NCBI RefSeq assembly: GCF_012641435.1
Contig: NZ_JABAIJ010000008.1
Span: forward strand, 1 to 64,000
DNA length: 64,000 bases
Reading direction: 5' to 3'
From: Rhizobium sp. P38BS-XIX
GTDB taxonomy: Bacteria; Pseudomonadota; Alphaproteobacteria; Rhizobiales; Rhizobiaceae
A program made the position numbers and the translations under genes. Under the pieces are notes generated by a model. It did no database searches, was not told the origin of the DNA, and saw only the letters and a program-made list of their open reading frames with translations. The first letter of the stretch is position 1. Every line of letters begins with the position of its first letter. Positions 28,853-36,535 of the stretch are shown here, one piece after another.

Positions 28853-29246
28853 GCATAGCCTCTCTGATGCCTTGAAATGATTTGTTTCAGACGCCGCATG
28901 ATTGGTGCGGCATCTGGAACGGCCCCCAATTGTGTGTCGGGAGTCGGCAAGGAAAATTCGTGTCTGGATGCAGAGAAGCTGATTGCTACCTCTGTCACCG
29001 TCGCCATTACATGTCAGGCGACAAGCACCGAGATCTCGGCAGGGTTTATAATCAAACGGAACTGTCCCGTCCAGTAATTGTTGACTATATTTCTCATATT
29101 TTTATCCTGACCCTATCAACTGACGTCACTGGCATTTGAATTGTCATTGGTTGCGCTAATGACCATCAAGAAGCGCACGATATCGCATGCATCCAACCAT
29201 TGATGTCATGTGCCACGAGCACATCAAAGACATCTTCTGAGCGATC
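28853..29246 (-). other. Leader and promoter region of the NRPS operon
   Basis: About 390 bases between isochorismate synthase and the leader ORF hold the promoter at 29045-29073 and a long 5' untranslated leader. Parts of it (GAGATCTCGGCAGG next to -10, GCCGACTCCC in the middle, CAGAGAGGCTAT at the ribosome site) recur in the leader of the N-hydroxylase gene at 36095-36280. No other gene is supported. Confidence 0.5.
29045..29073 (-). promoter_or_regulatory. Promoter of the NRPS operon with palindromic operator
   Basis: On the minus strand, TGGACG (-35, 29073-29068) and TATAAA (-10, 29050-29045) are separated by 17 bp. The spacer contains ACGGAACTGTCCCGT (29056-29070), a near-perfect palindrome shared with the promoters at 8602 and 36274. 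Confidence 0.65.
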
Positions 29247-30362
29247 TTATCCGAGAGCATTGATGAATGTTTGTAGCTTTGTTCTGGTCTCTGTATGCTC
29301 TTTTTCGGGATCAGAACCCGCAACGATACCAGCACCTGCAAACACAGTTGCCTTGTTTCCACTCACGATACCGCATCGAAGTGTAAGGACCCATTCTCCG
29401 TTTCCTTCATCGTCCATCCATCCGATAAGTCCCGCATAGAACCCACGATCGAAGCCTTCGAGCTCTGCGATGGCTTTTCGGGCGGCCTCTTGCGGCCAAC
29501 CGCCGACGGCTGGTGTCGGATGAAGGGCATAAGCAAGAGTGATAGGCGATACGTTCTCTCGCAGCATGCCGGTAATGTAAGTTCCGAGGTGCCAGATGAC
29601 GGGCGTCTGTACCAACTGAGGCTCGGTGGGAACCTCGACCATATCAGCGAATTGGCGGAATGTGTCGCCAACGGCCTGAACGACGAGGGAATGTTCGACC
29701 AGATCTTTCTTTGAATTCAAGAGCCCGCGGGCAACTTCCTCGTCCGCAAGCGCGTTGGTGGCCCGCGGTATGGAACCTGCCAGCGGTGTGCTGCGGATCT
29801 TGCCCTTGTCGCTGCTCAGCACCAGTTCCGGACTTGCGCCCAGCAGCACCGCAGGTGCGTCTTCAAGACTATCGGGAAGGTCGACCCGATACACGTAAGC
29901 ACTCCCGTTTCGTGCGCACAAACGCGCGTAGACGGCATCGATATCGATCGGAGCGTTGAAATCGACGGTCACGCTGCGGGCAAGGACGACCTTGTCCAGG
30001 TCGCCTGACTCGATGCGCTTCAGCGCTTCCGTAACGTTCTTTCTGTAGGCGGGAGAATCATCGCCGTGGATTTCGAAGGCGTTGCGCCGTTCTTCCTTCG
30101 GAAGCGCTGCCGTCGGGTAATCCGTGTTGAATTCCACCTCTTCAGGGATATAGAAAACCGCCTCGGCGTCAGCGTCGAAGGGCACCAGACCAACCACGAT
30201 TTGTCTGGTTCCATTGTGTTTCTTTTGGCCGGCAGCGGTCATGGCCGCATTGACCGCAGCGGCAACGGAAGCGCCGTCGGAGCGCTCGGGATAAATCCGT
30301 TGAGCTACACCACGGGTTCGCAGCTGATATGCAGGCGTTGTCAAATCAAACCGGGCATTCAT
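29247..30362 (-). CDS. Isochorismate synthase (EntC/DhbC type)
   Basis: 371 residues. The chorismate-binding domain covers most of the protein: L-D-K-V-V-L-A-R-S-V, H-P-T-P-A-V-G-G-W-P, F-D-R-G-F-Y-A-G and G-N-G-E-W-V-L-T-L-R-C-G, ending in A-G-A-G-I-V. These match EntC/DhbC isochorismate synthases rather than salicylate synthases. It converts chorismate to isochorismate. No EntB isochorismatase and no EntA dehydrogenase are present, so isochorismate here would feed salicylate, via the pyruvate-lyase activity of the salicylate synthase at 33072. It is separated by 200 bp from the AMP-ligase gene but on the same strand, as the last gene of the first biosynthetic operon. Confidence 0.9.
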   Translation of the reverse strand: MNARFDLTTPAYQLRTRGVAQRIYPERSDGASVAAAVNAAMTAAGQKKHNGTRQIVVGLVPFDADAEAVFYIPEEVEFNTDYPTAALPKEERRNAFEIHGDDSPAYRKNVTEALKRIESGDLDKVVLARSVTVDFNAPIDIDAVYARLCARNGSAYVYRVDLPDSLEDAPAVLLGASPELVLSSDKGKIRSTPLAGSIPRATNALADEEVARGLLNSKKDLVEHSLVVQAVGDTFRQFADMVEVPTEPQLVQTPVIWHLGTYITGMLRENVSPITLAYALHPTPAVGGWPQEAARKAIAELEGFDRGFYAGLIGWMDDEGNGEWVLTLRCGIVSGNKATVFAGAGIVAGSDPEKEHTETRTKLQTFINALG

Positions 30363-30563
30363 GCAACCATCTCCGTCTTATCATCAGGAAGACACGTCAT
30401 TTTCGTTCAAACGGGCGCACCGAAATTCGCGATCACATGCATCTGTTGACCTCGGATCGCGACGGCAAACGCGGCGCGCAATTTCCCTGGAGCCGGGGTG
30501 CTGCTGACACCGCACGTCTCGAGTAAATTGCAACTGCGTATTGGTCGCCGGGCGCCCGGCGCG

Positions 30564-32216
30564 CTAAACCGGCGCGCCCACGGGATCAGTCACAGCCTCT
30601 TGGCCAAACTCGGCGAGAAGACGCTTGCGGTCGATCTTGCCGAAACGGGTCAGGGGGATTTCATCGACGATGCGAATCCGATCGGGGAACTTATAGGTCG
30701 CCACGCCGCGGTTTCTCAGGAAATCCTTGAGGTCGCGCAGGCTCGGCGGAGCATCGATCGGCCGTACGACGGCGCACGATGCCTGGCCGAGACTTGCATC
30801 GGGCACACCAATGACGGCAATTTCCCTCACGGCAGGATGATCGAGCAGATATTCCTCGATTTCGACGGACGAGAATTTCTCTGCGCCGCGATTGATCTGG
30901 TCGCCGGCACGGCCCTCGACCATCAGATGTCCGCTTGGCAGGCGGCGCACCAGATCGCCAGTGCGGTAGAAACCGTCGGCGGTGAAGGAGCGTTGGTTTG
31001 CCTCCGGCGCTGCCAAATAGCTGCGGATCGTGTAAGGGCCACGCGTCCAAAGCTCACCCACCTCTCCATCGGCAACTTCGGCGCCCATTTCGTCGACGAG
31101 ACGGATCTCGTCGTGCGGCGATAGCGGACGGCCCTGCGTCGTCTCGACGAGATCGATCGGATCTCCCTCGCGGGTGAAGTTCAGCAGCCCCTCGGCCATG
31201 CCGAAGACCTGCTGGACGCGCACGCCGAGAAAGCCGTGGATTCTTGCGGCAACGGATGGCGCAAGCTTGGCTCCGCCGACCTGTAGAACGCGCAGGCTGT
31301 AAAGGTCGGTGTCGTCGAACTCACGCGCTTCGAGCCAGAGTGCTGCAAGCGTCGGAACTGCCGCTGTTACCGTCACCCTGTGCTTCGCGATCAGGCCGAA
31401 TACGGAATCCGGGCTGGGCTCTCGAGCAAGCACCACCGTGCCGCCGACGATGAATGTGCCCAATATGCCCGGGCAGGCGAGGGGAAAGTTATGAGCGGCG
31501 GAAAGGCTTGCGAGATAGACAGTGGCATCGTCAAAACCGCAGATCTCGGCGCTGGCCCGAGCATTGTATTCATAGTCGTTGTGGGTGCGCGGGATGAGTT
31601 TGGGCAGCCCTCCCGTACCGCCTGAATGCAGGAAGAGCGCAACTGAGGTGGCATCCAGATCGGTGATCGCAGCAGCATCAGTTGCGGCCCCGACAAGCTC
31701 GCTATAGCTCGTCAACGTGGGGTCGCTGCCTGTGTCACCCACGACGAGAAGCTTTTGCAAGGATGGCACGGCTTGGCGAACGCGTTGCGCAAGCGAACGG
31801 AAATCATAACTCGCTTCGACGTCGGTGACCGCATAGGCAACGGCACCGGAACCCCTGGCAAGATGGCTGACTTCCTGCTCGCGATGCGTCGGCAGAACCA
31901 TGACGGGGATGATGCCGGCCCGGATCGAGCCGAACAGCAGCGTGACGAGTTCAATGACATTGGGCAACTGCAGGATGAAACGATCGCCACGCTTGAGGCC
32001 CCATGCCTGCAGCGCCGCCGCCACCCGATCTGCGGCCTCGTCGAGCTGCGCATAGGAGAGGCTTTGCCCGGCCGAGTCGATGAGCGCGATCTTGTTCGGA
32101 TTGAGCTTCGCCTGATCACGGATCGGGGCAGTCAGCTCTCGTCCACGCCAGTAGCCAAGTTCGGTATATCGTTGGGCCAGTTCGGTTGGCCACGTCCGTA
32201 AAGTCGGTTCAGACAT
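30564..32216 (-). CDS. Aryl-AMP ligase, predicted salicylate-specific (YbtE/PchD/MbtA type)
   Basis: 550 residues from ATG 32216, one base after the hydrolase stop (TAATATG). EntE/DhbE family: G-G-T-G-G-L-P-K-L-I-P-R-T-H-N-D-Y, A-A-H-N-F-P-L-A-C-P-G, Q-Q-V-F-G-M-A-E-G-L-L-N-F-T-R. The pocket residues equivalent to DhbE N235, Y236, S240 and V337 are N243, F244, C248 and L345. F, C and L are the residues reported for salicylate-activating enzymes, while DHB enzymes have Y, S and V. It would form salicyl-AMP and load it on the ArCP (Ser37 of the 824-residue NRPS). The salicylate synthase in the same operon and the absence of entA/entB agree. Confidence 0.9.
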   Translation of the reverse strand: MSEPTLRTWPTELAQRYTELGYWRGRELTAPIRDQAKLNPNKIALIDSAGQSLSYAQLDEAADRVAAALQAWGLKRGDRFILQLPNVIELVTLLFGSIRAGIIPVMVLPTHREQEVSHLARGSGAVAYAVTDVEASYDFRSLAQRVRQAVPSLQKLLVVGDTGSDPTLTSYSELVGAATDAAAITDLDATSVALFLHSGGTGGLPKLIPRTHNDYEYNARASAEICGFDDATVYLASLSAAHNFPLACPGILGTFIVGGTVVLAREPSPDSVFGLIAKHRVTVTAAVPTLAALWLEAREFDDTDLYSLRVLQVGGAKLAPSVAARIHGFLGVRVQQVFGMAEGLLNFTREGDPIDLVETTQGRPLSPHDEIRLVDEMGAEVADGEVGELWTRGPYTIRSYLAAPEANQRSFTADGFYRTGDLVRRLPSGHLMVEGRAGDQINRGAEKFSSVEIEEYLLDHPAVREIAVIGVPDASLGQASCAVVRPIDAPPSLRDLKDFLRNRGVATYKFPDRIRIVDEIPLTRFGKIDRKRLLAEFGQEAVTDPVGAPV

Positions 32217-32217
32217 A

Positions 32218-33075
32218 TTACACCCTGGTACCTGCTGAGATCCTGAGCACACTCGCAGTGGCGAGCGGCCGTCGGAGATAGTCGATGATAAGGCGGTTGG
32301 CCTCTGCGGGTTTTTCGAGGTATCCGAAATGGCCTGCATCGGCGATTTCGGCATATTCCGCGCCCGGAACCACGTCCGCGACTTCCCGGCTCAATCGGGG
32401 CGGGATGGCGGCGTCATCGGCAAAGCCGATGACCAACATGGGGACGGAAATGTCTCTGTAGGCGGAGCGGCGATCGCCGAGGACCTGCGATATCTGCAGC
32501 TGAGCCTTGTGACCGGCGCTGATGCGCCCATCGTCAAACGCGAACATGTCAAGCCAGTCCTGTGCCTGACCTTCATCACGAAGTGTCGCCGGCGACAGAT
32601 ATTGCAACGCCATGACAGCGGCACGATAGTCGGCTGGTGGCGGGCAAGCATAGTCCGCAAGCTCGATCTCGCCGCGCGTCATGGCCTGCTGCACGGGTTC
32701 CAGCCGGGCATGGGCGGCAAGGGCGATGACGCGGGACAGGAGGTCCGGTCTCGAGAGTGCTGCTTCGACCACGATCCTGGCGCCCAGAGAGGTGCCGATC
32801 AAGGAGACGTCCTCGCAGCCGAGGTGCTCGATCAGCCCGACGACATCGTTGACCATGTCATCCATCGTAAATCCGCCCGGGCATTCATCCGTCGGCGGAA
32901 TGCCGCGATTGTTCATGGAGATCACCCGGAAGCCCGCCGCTTTCAGTGCGGGTATCTGATGGACCTCCCAGACGCGGGCGGGGCTTCCCGTTCCCATCAC
33001 CAGCAGGACGGGATCGCCAGTTCCACCGGTATCCTCGTATGCCAGGCGAATGCCATTGATATGAGCCGCAATCAC
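32218..33075 (-). CDS. Alpha/beta hydrolase of unknown role in the salicylate operon
   Basis: 285 residues with the alpha/beta-hydrolase fold: G-D-P-V-L-L-V-M-G-T-G oxyanion loop, nucleophile elbow G-T-S-L-G-A (Ser), an acid near F-A-D-D-A, and the final His in D-A-G-H-F-G-Y. The GTG start overlaps the stop of the salicylate synthase (GTGA), and the protein ends one base before the AMP-ligase ATG, so it is cotranslated with both. It is a single-domain protein, not a fused thioesterase. Possible jobs are editing of misloaded carriers or hydrolysis of the ferric siderophore or an ester. None can be chosen from sequence. Confidence 0.8.
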   Translation of the reverse strand: MIAAHINGIRLAYEDTGGTGDPVLLVMGTGSPARVWEVHQIPALKAAGFRVISMNNRGIPPTDECPGGFTMDDMVNDVVGLIEHLGCEDVSLIGTSLGARIVVEAALSRPDLLSRVIALAAHARLEPVQQAMTRGEIELADYACPPPADYRAAVMALQYLSPATLRDEGQAQDWLDMFAFDDGRISAGHKAQLQISQVLGDRRSAYRDISVPMLVIGFADDAAIPPRLSREVADVVPGAEYAEIADAGHFGYLEKPAEANRLIIDYLRRPLATASVLRISAGTRV

Positions 33076-34451
33076 GCATCGCCTCCGGATTTAGGCACGA
33101 GGAAGCGGCTGACGCTGCGCATCTTTTCACGCGTCTCTTCCAGTTCGCGTTCTGCGTTGGACTGCGATATGAGGCCGGCGCCGGCACGGAGCCAGGTCGC
33201 TCCACCGACTTGATAGACGGACCGAAGCACGAGCGCCGCATCAAGCCCGCCCCGCACGTCAACCGAGAGCACTGCGCCACTATACAGGCCGCGAGGGGAG
33301 TGTTCGCGAAGGCTGATCTCCCGGCACGCCTCACGTTTTGGAATCCCCGATGCCGTCACGGCTGGAAAGACGCTTGCAAAGGCGTCCCAGCAGCTGGCGC
33401 CAGATCGCAACTGGCCGCGAACGTGGGAAGCCAGATGCTGGACGCTGCCCCTGGAAACGACATCCATGAAGTTTTCGACGAATACGGTTCCGGGTTCGCT
33501 GACTTCGGCAATTTCATCCTGGGCGAGCTTCACCGATAGGGCGTGCTCGTAAATCTCCTTCGGGTCACTCAGGAGGTCTTCGCGAAGTGCTGCGTCGCGT
33601 TCAGGCTGTCCGGTATAGGCGCGGGTGCCGGCAAGCGGCTGCGCGACTACGGCGCCGGTTGCCGAGACCTCGATGATAGCCCCAGGGCTGACACCAGCCG
33701 CGGCGATGCAGCCGAGCCGCAACAGGAAGGACCGTGCGGGCGTGTTGTTGCGGCGAAGCGTCCGATAGCTCGCGATCAGATCGATCTCTTGCGAGACGGC
33801 GACGGAGCGCGAAAGGATCAGCTTGCGAAGCTTGCTGCCGTCGATTGATTTGATGGCCTCTCGCGCGGCATCGACATAGCCCGTCGTGTCATTGACTTCA
33901 TCGACGTGAACGCGTGCCGACGGCTCAATCGCTTTGGCATTGCGCAACGCGTCCTGCCAGAGTTCGGCGACTTCGGGATCCGAGATATTGAGCTCGGCCT
34001 CACCTGACCGGATACGCGCGACGTTTTCCGGTACGAATAAATAGAGCAGGGTTCCAGCATCATCGGCGATGGGCAATCCCTGCAGCAAGTAGGAAAGCTC
34101 GAATGCTGCCCAGCCGAAGACGCGCGCCTCGGCGCCGTTCTGATCCGGGAGGATGCTGGCCAGCATCGACTGCACTTGCCGCAGCGGGCGATCGCCGAGG
34201 GGCTCGGTACGCGATCCGGTCGGAGCGGTCAGATGAAGGCCGTTCCGATCGAGCCGGATTTCCATTGCGCATCCCGCCGCAAAGGCGATCTCGTCGGCCT
34301 TCTCGTACAGGATGTAGGGTGCTGGCGCTATGCCGGCTTGCGGCACATCGATGGCCGACGCAAGAGCGGCTGCGGCTGTGATGATATCGACTGTCAACGG
34401 CACGATATGCGCCGACTTGGATTGCGCGATACCTGAGGTGAACACGGTCAT
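33072..34451 (-). CDS. Salicylate synthase (MbtI/Irp9 type)
   Basis: 459 residues. Chorismate-utilising fold with the salicylate-synthase motifs P-A-V-T-A-S-G-I-P-K, P-R-G-L-Y-S-G-A-V and Y-Q-V-G-G-A-T-W-L-R-A-G-A-G. The N-terminal P-Y-I-L-Y-E-K-A-D-E resembles MbtI. Length (MbtI ~450, Irp9 ~434) and motifs separate it from the EntC-like enzyme at 29247. These enzymes convert chorismate through isochorismate to salicylate plus pyruvate in one active site. GAGGAGGAA precedes the ATG by ten bases. The presence of a separate isochorismate synthase is redundant unless this enzyme now acts mainly as a lyase. Confidence 0.9.
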   Translation of the reverse strand: MTVFTSGIAQSKSAHIVPLTVDIITAAAALASAIDVPQAGIAPAPYILYEKADEIAFAAGCAMEIRLDRNGLHLTAPTGSRTEPLGDRPLRQVQSMLASILPDQNGAEARVFGWAAFELSYLLQGLPIADDAGTLLYLFVPENVARIRSGEAELNISDPEVAELWQDALRNAKAIEPSARVHVDEVNDTTGYVDAAREAIKSIDGSKLRKLILSRSVAVSQEIDLIASYRTLRRNNTPARSFLLRLGCIAAAGVSPGAIIEVSATGAVVAQPLAGTRAYTGQPERDAALREDLLSDPKEIYEHALSVKLAQDEIAEVSEPGTVFVENFMDVVSRGSVQHLASHVRGQLRSGASCWDAFASVFPAVTASGIPKREACREISLREHSPRGLYSGAVLSVDVRGGLDAALVLRSVYQVGGATWLRAGAGLISQSNAERELEETREKMRSVSRFLVPKSGGDA

Positions 34452-34466
34452 ATCGACGCTTCCTCC

Positions 34467-34712
34467 TCAGATGCTGCCGGAGTTCGACGCGTTGGATGCC
34501 ATGTGGCTGCGCAGGGATCTTGGTCGCATATCCGTCCATGTCCTGTCGATCCAATCGAGCACCTGCTGACGCGGGGCACCATCGGGTGCGCCATAGGCGA
34601 TGTTCCAGCCTTCAGGGACGCCCTTAAATGTCGGCCAAAGGGAATACTGCTCCTCGTCGTTGACCAGAGCAAAGAAAACGCCGTTTGGATCATCGAATGG
34701 ATTTACGGTCAT
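34467..34712 (-). CDS. MbtH-like NRPS chaperone
   Basis: 81 residues with the family signature N-P-F-D-D, a G-x-F-x-x-L-V-N-x-E-x-Q-Y-S-L-W-P block, P-x-G-W and a W-I-D-R-T-W-T-D-M-R-P end. MbtH proteins bind A domains and are often required for their activity or solubility. The ATG shares one base with the N-hydroxylase stop (TGATG). Likely clients are the three A domains of the other operon. Confidence 0.95.
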   Translation of the reverse strand: MTVNPFDDPNGVFFALVNDEEQYSLWPTFKGVPEGWNIAYGAPDGAPRQQVLDWIDRTWTDMRPRSLRSHMASNASNSGSI

Positions 34713-36094
34713 CAGATTGCTCCCAGAGTGACGCGCTTGGCATGTGATTGTTCATAGGCTTCGTATTGGGCATCGGCGGTGATCGAGTTGAGAATTTCGG
34801 CAGATCGAACAGCGACATTGGATAGCAGAGTTGAGGTCAGGCCGTGGCTATGTTGAACCCCACCGTTCAGATAGATCCGTCCCGATATATCCGGGAGATC
34901 GATGGAATAGTCTCGGTTGACAACCGGCAGGTATCCATCAAAGGAACCGGATATATCAATACCATGACCTAGCAGTTCACGCAGATCGAATGGCTTGAAT
35001 CCCGTCGCGAATATGATGGCATCGAATGTCAACTGTTGACTACGGCGACCACCAATATCCCGAATTGTTGCGGAGACGCTATGCCCATTATCTTCGATTC
35101 GATCAACTTCTGTTGTTCGATGAATATGAAGACGGCGATTGCCGGTAATTGTCTCATCATATTCCCGTCTATAGATGTCATTGATTAGATCGGCATCAAC
35201 TGCAGAGTAATTTGTTGGCCAGTGATAATCCAAGAGGCGCTTCTTAAGCTCTGGTGGAGCGGTATAAAACTCATCCACGGATGAAGGGTCGAAGATGCGA
35301 TTGACATAGGGTGTATCGTCGGATGGTGAATATCCAAATCGTCTAAGTGACGCATGAATCTCCGCCTTTTCGTAGGTTCCATGAAGATACGCGACGACTT
35401 CTGCAGCGCTTTGTCCTGCGCCTACGACTAGAAATCGCATATCACTTCGTGATGGAAGTGCTTCCAGGCTCGATAGAAGATTATTATTGTGGAACACTCG
35501 ATGACTAGTAACGACATGATCGGGTAATACGGGACGATATCCCATGCCAAGCACAACGTTGCGTGCTAGTATCGTGTCTAAATGTGTATCTCTGTTGTCA
35601 TTGCATGTCGCTTTGACCGTAAAGAAGCCATTGCGCCATTCGATCTGTCTAGCGGTGATACCATAGGAAACTGGCATCGATATGCGTTTTTCTGCCCAAC
35701 GAAGATAGTCGTGGAATTCCTTGCGGGAAGGAAAGAATGTCTTGAGATTGATAAAGTCGGAAAGTCTCTGATTTTCATGCAGATAATTGACGAAAGTATA
35801 TGGGCTCGTGGGAGTGCGCAGGGAAACAAGATCTTTCAGAAAGCTGATCTGCATCGTTGCATTCGGCAAGAGCATACCATTGTGCCAGCTAAACTCTTGT
35901 TTTGCATCGATGAATTGCGCCGTTAGTCTCTGCTCCCTAGGCTGGCTTTCATTATATTCTTCGATTGCAATGGCGAGGCTGAGATTGGTCGGCCCAAACC
36001 CAATACCGAGAATATCAACTTCATTTGGGATCGTTTCATGGGGTATCCGACCTGTCAGATGATCGGATTCGGCGCGCGGATGTATCGTCGGCAT
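34712..36094 (-). CDS. L-ornithine N5-monooxygenase (PvdA/SidA type)
   Basis: 460 residues. FAD motif G-I-G-F-G-P-T-N-L-S-L-A near residue 30, NADPH motif V-V-G-A-G-Q-S-A-A-E near 225, and A-T-G-F-K-P-F near the C terminus. The block W-H-N-G-M-L-L-P-N, Q-I-S-F-L-K-D-L-V and S-P-Y-T-F-V-N-Y-L follows PvdA (ornithine) rather than IucD/MbtG (lysine). It makes N5-hydroxyornithine, the precursor of hydroxamates. AGAGAGG precedes the ATG. Base composition is clearly lower in GC than its neighbours (hand counts of three 60-base rows gave 40, 42 and 52%, against 68% in an NRPS row), so it may have a separate origin. Confidence 0.92.
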   Translation of the reverse strand: MPTIHPRAESDHLTGRIPHETIPNEVDILGIGFGPTNLSLAIAIEEYNESQPREQRLTAQFIDAKQEFSWHNGMLLPNATMQISFLKDLVSLRTPTSPYTFVNYLHENQRLSDFINLKTFFPSRKEFHDYLRWAEKRISMPVSYGITARQIEWRNGFFTVKATCNDNRDTHLDTILARNVVLGMGYRPVLPDHVVTSHRVFHNNNLLSSLEALPSRSDMRFLVVGAGQSAAEVVAYLHGTYEKAEIHASLRRFGYSPSDDTPYVNRIFDPSSVDEFYTAPPELKKRLLDYHWPTNYSAVDADLINDIYRREYDETITGNRRLHIHRTTEVDRIEDNGHSVSATIRDIGGRRSQQLTFDAIIFATGFKPFDLRELLGHGIDISGSFDGYLPVVNRDYSIDLPDISGRIYLNGGVQHSHGLTSTLLSNVAVRSAEILNSITADAQYEAYEQSHAKRVTLGAI

Positions 36095-36273
36095 ATATAG
36101 CCTCTCTGAAGCCCCTGAGATAACTTTTTGGCCCGCGCCAGCAGCCTGACGCGAAGTTCGGAGTAACTCCCAGCGCGGAGATGGGAGTCGGCGATGTCTT
36201 GATGTGAAAGTGCCGAGGGCGCCTTTCGTCGTCGCACTGAATGTCGATGGGCAGTCCTGAGATCTCGGCAGGC

Positions 36274-36302
36274 GTTATAATCAAACGGGACGGTCCCGTC
36301 TA
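36274..36302 (-). promoter_or_regulatory. Promoter of the N-hydroxylase/salicylate operon with perfect palindrome
   Basis: On the minus strand, TAGACG (-35, 36302-36297) and TATAAC (-10, 36279-36274) are 17 bp apart. ACGGGACGGTCCCGT (36285-36299) is a perfect inverted repeat of seven-base arms around one base, overlapping the edge of -35 and the spacer. It is the best copy of the motif also found at 8613 and 29056. Confidence 0.7.
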
Positions 36303-36423
36303 GTCATTCTTGACTATTATTATCATATTTTGTGTGGCCGTATTTTCACACCGACTTGTCGCCAAGAGGCCTCGCCAAACGACCGCTAATTGCGATCGTT
36401 GCCACTACGATAGGAGGCAAATA

Positions 36424-36452
36424 GGGCGACTTTGGATTTTGCAAAGCCGCCC
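36424..36452 (-). terminator. Probable terminator after the ureohydrolase gene
   Basis: Inverted repeat GGGCGACTTTG / CAAAGCCGCCC with one mismatch around a 7-base loop, about 85 bases downstream of the ureohydrolase stop. The following T-tract is weak. Confidence 0.45.
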
Positions 36453-36535
36453 CGATAAGTGTGCTCAGGAATGTGTATGAAAAGCAAAGCGAGCTGCGCG
36501 AGAGGTGACTTTAGGCGCGCCGGCGAAATGTCATG

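Larger units (their letters stand above)
36095..36535 (-). other. Leader, promoter and terminator region between ureohydrolase and N-hydroxylase
   Basis: The right part holds the terminator of the ureohydrolase operon (36424-36452). The middle has the promoter (36274-36302), and the left ~180 bases are the 5' leader of the N-hydroxylase gene, which resembles the leader of the NRPS operon. A TTG-initiated frame through the leader would start inside the -10 box and is not called. Confidence 0.5.

Noticed and set aside
30564..36094. Catecholate (2,3-DHB) siderophore such as agrobactin
   Set aside because: No EntA or EntB homologue is present, an MbtI-type salicylate synthase is, and the AMP-ligase pocket has the salicylate residues.
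36036..36284. TTG-initiated frame through the N-hydroxylase leader
   Set aside because: It would start inside the -10 box of the promoter and has no ribosome site; kept only as a hint of leader duplication.
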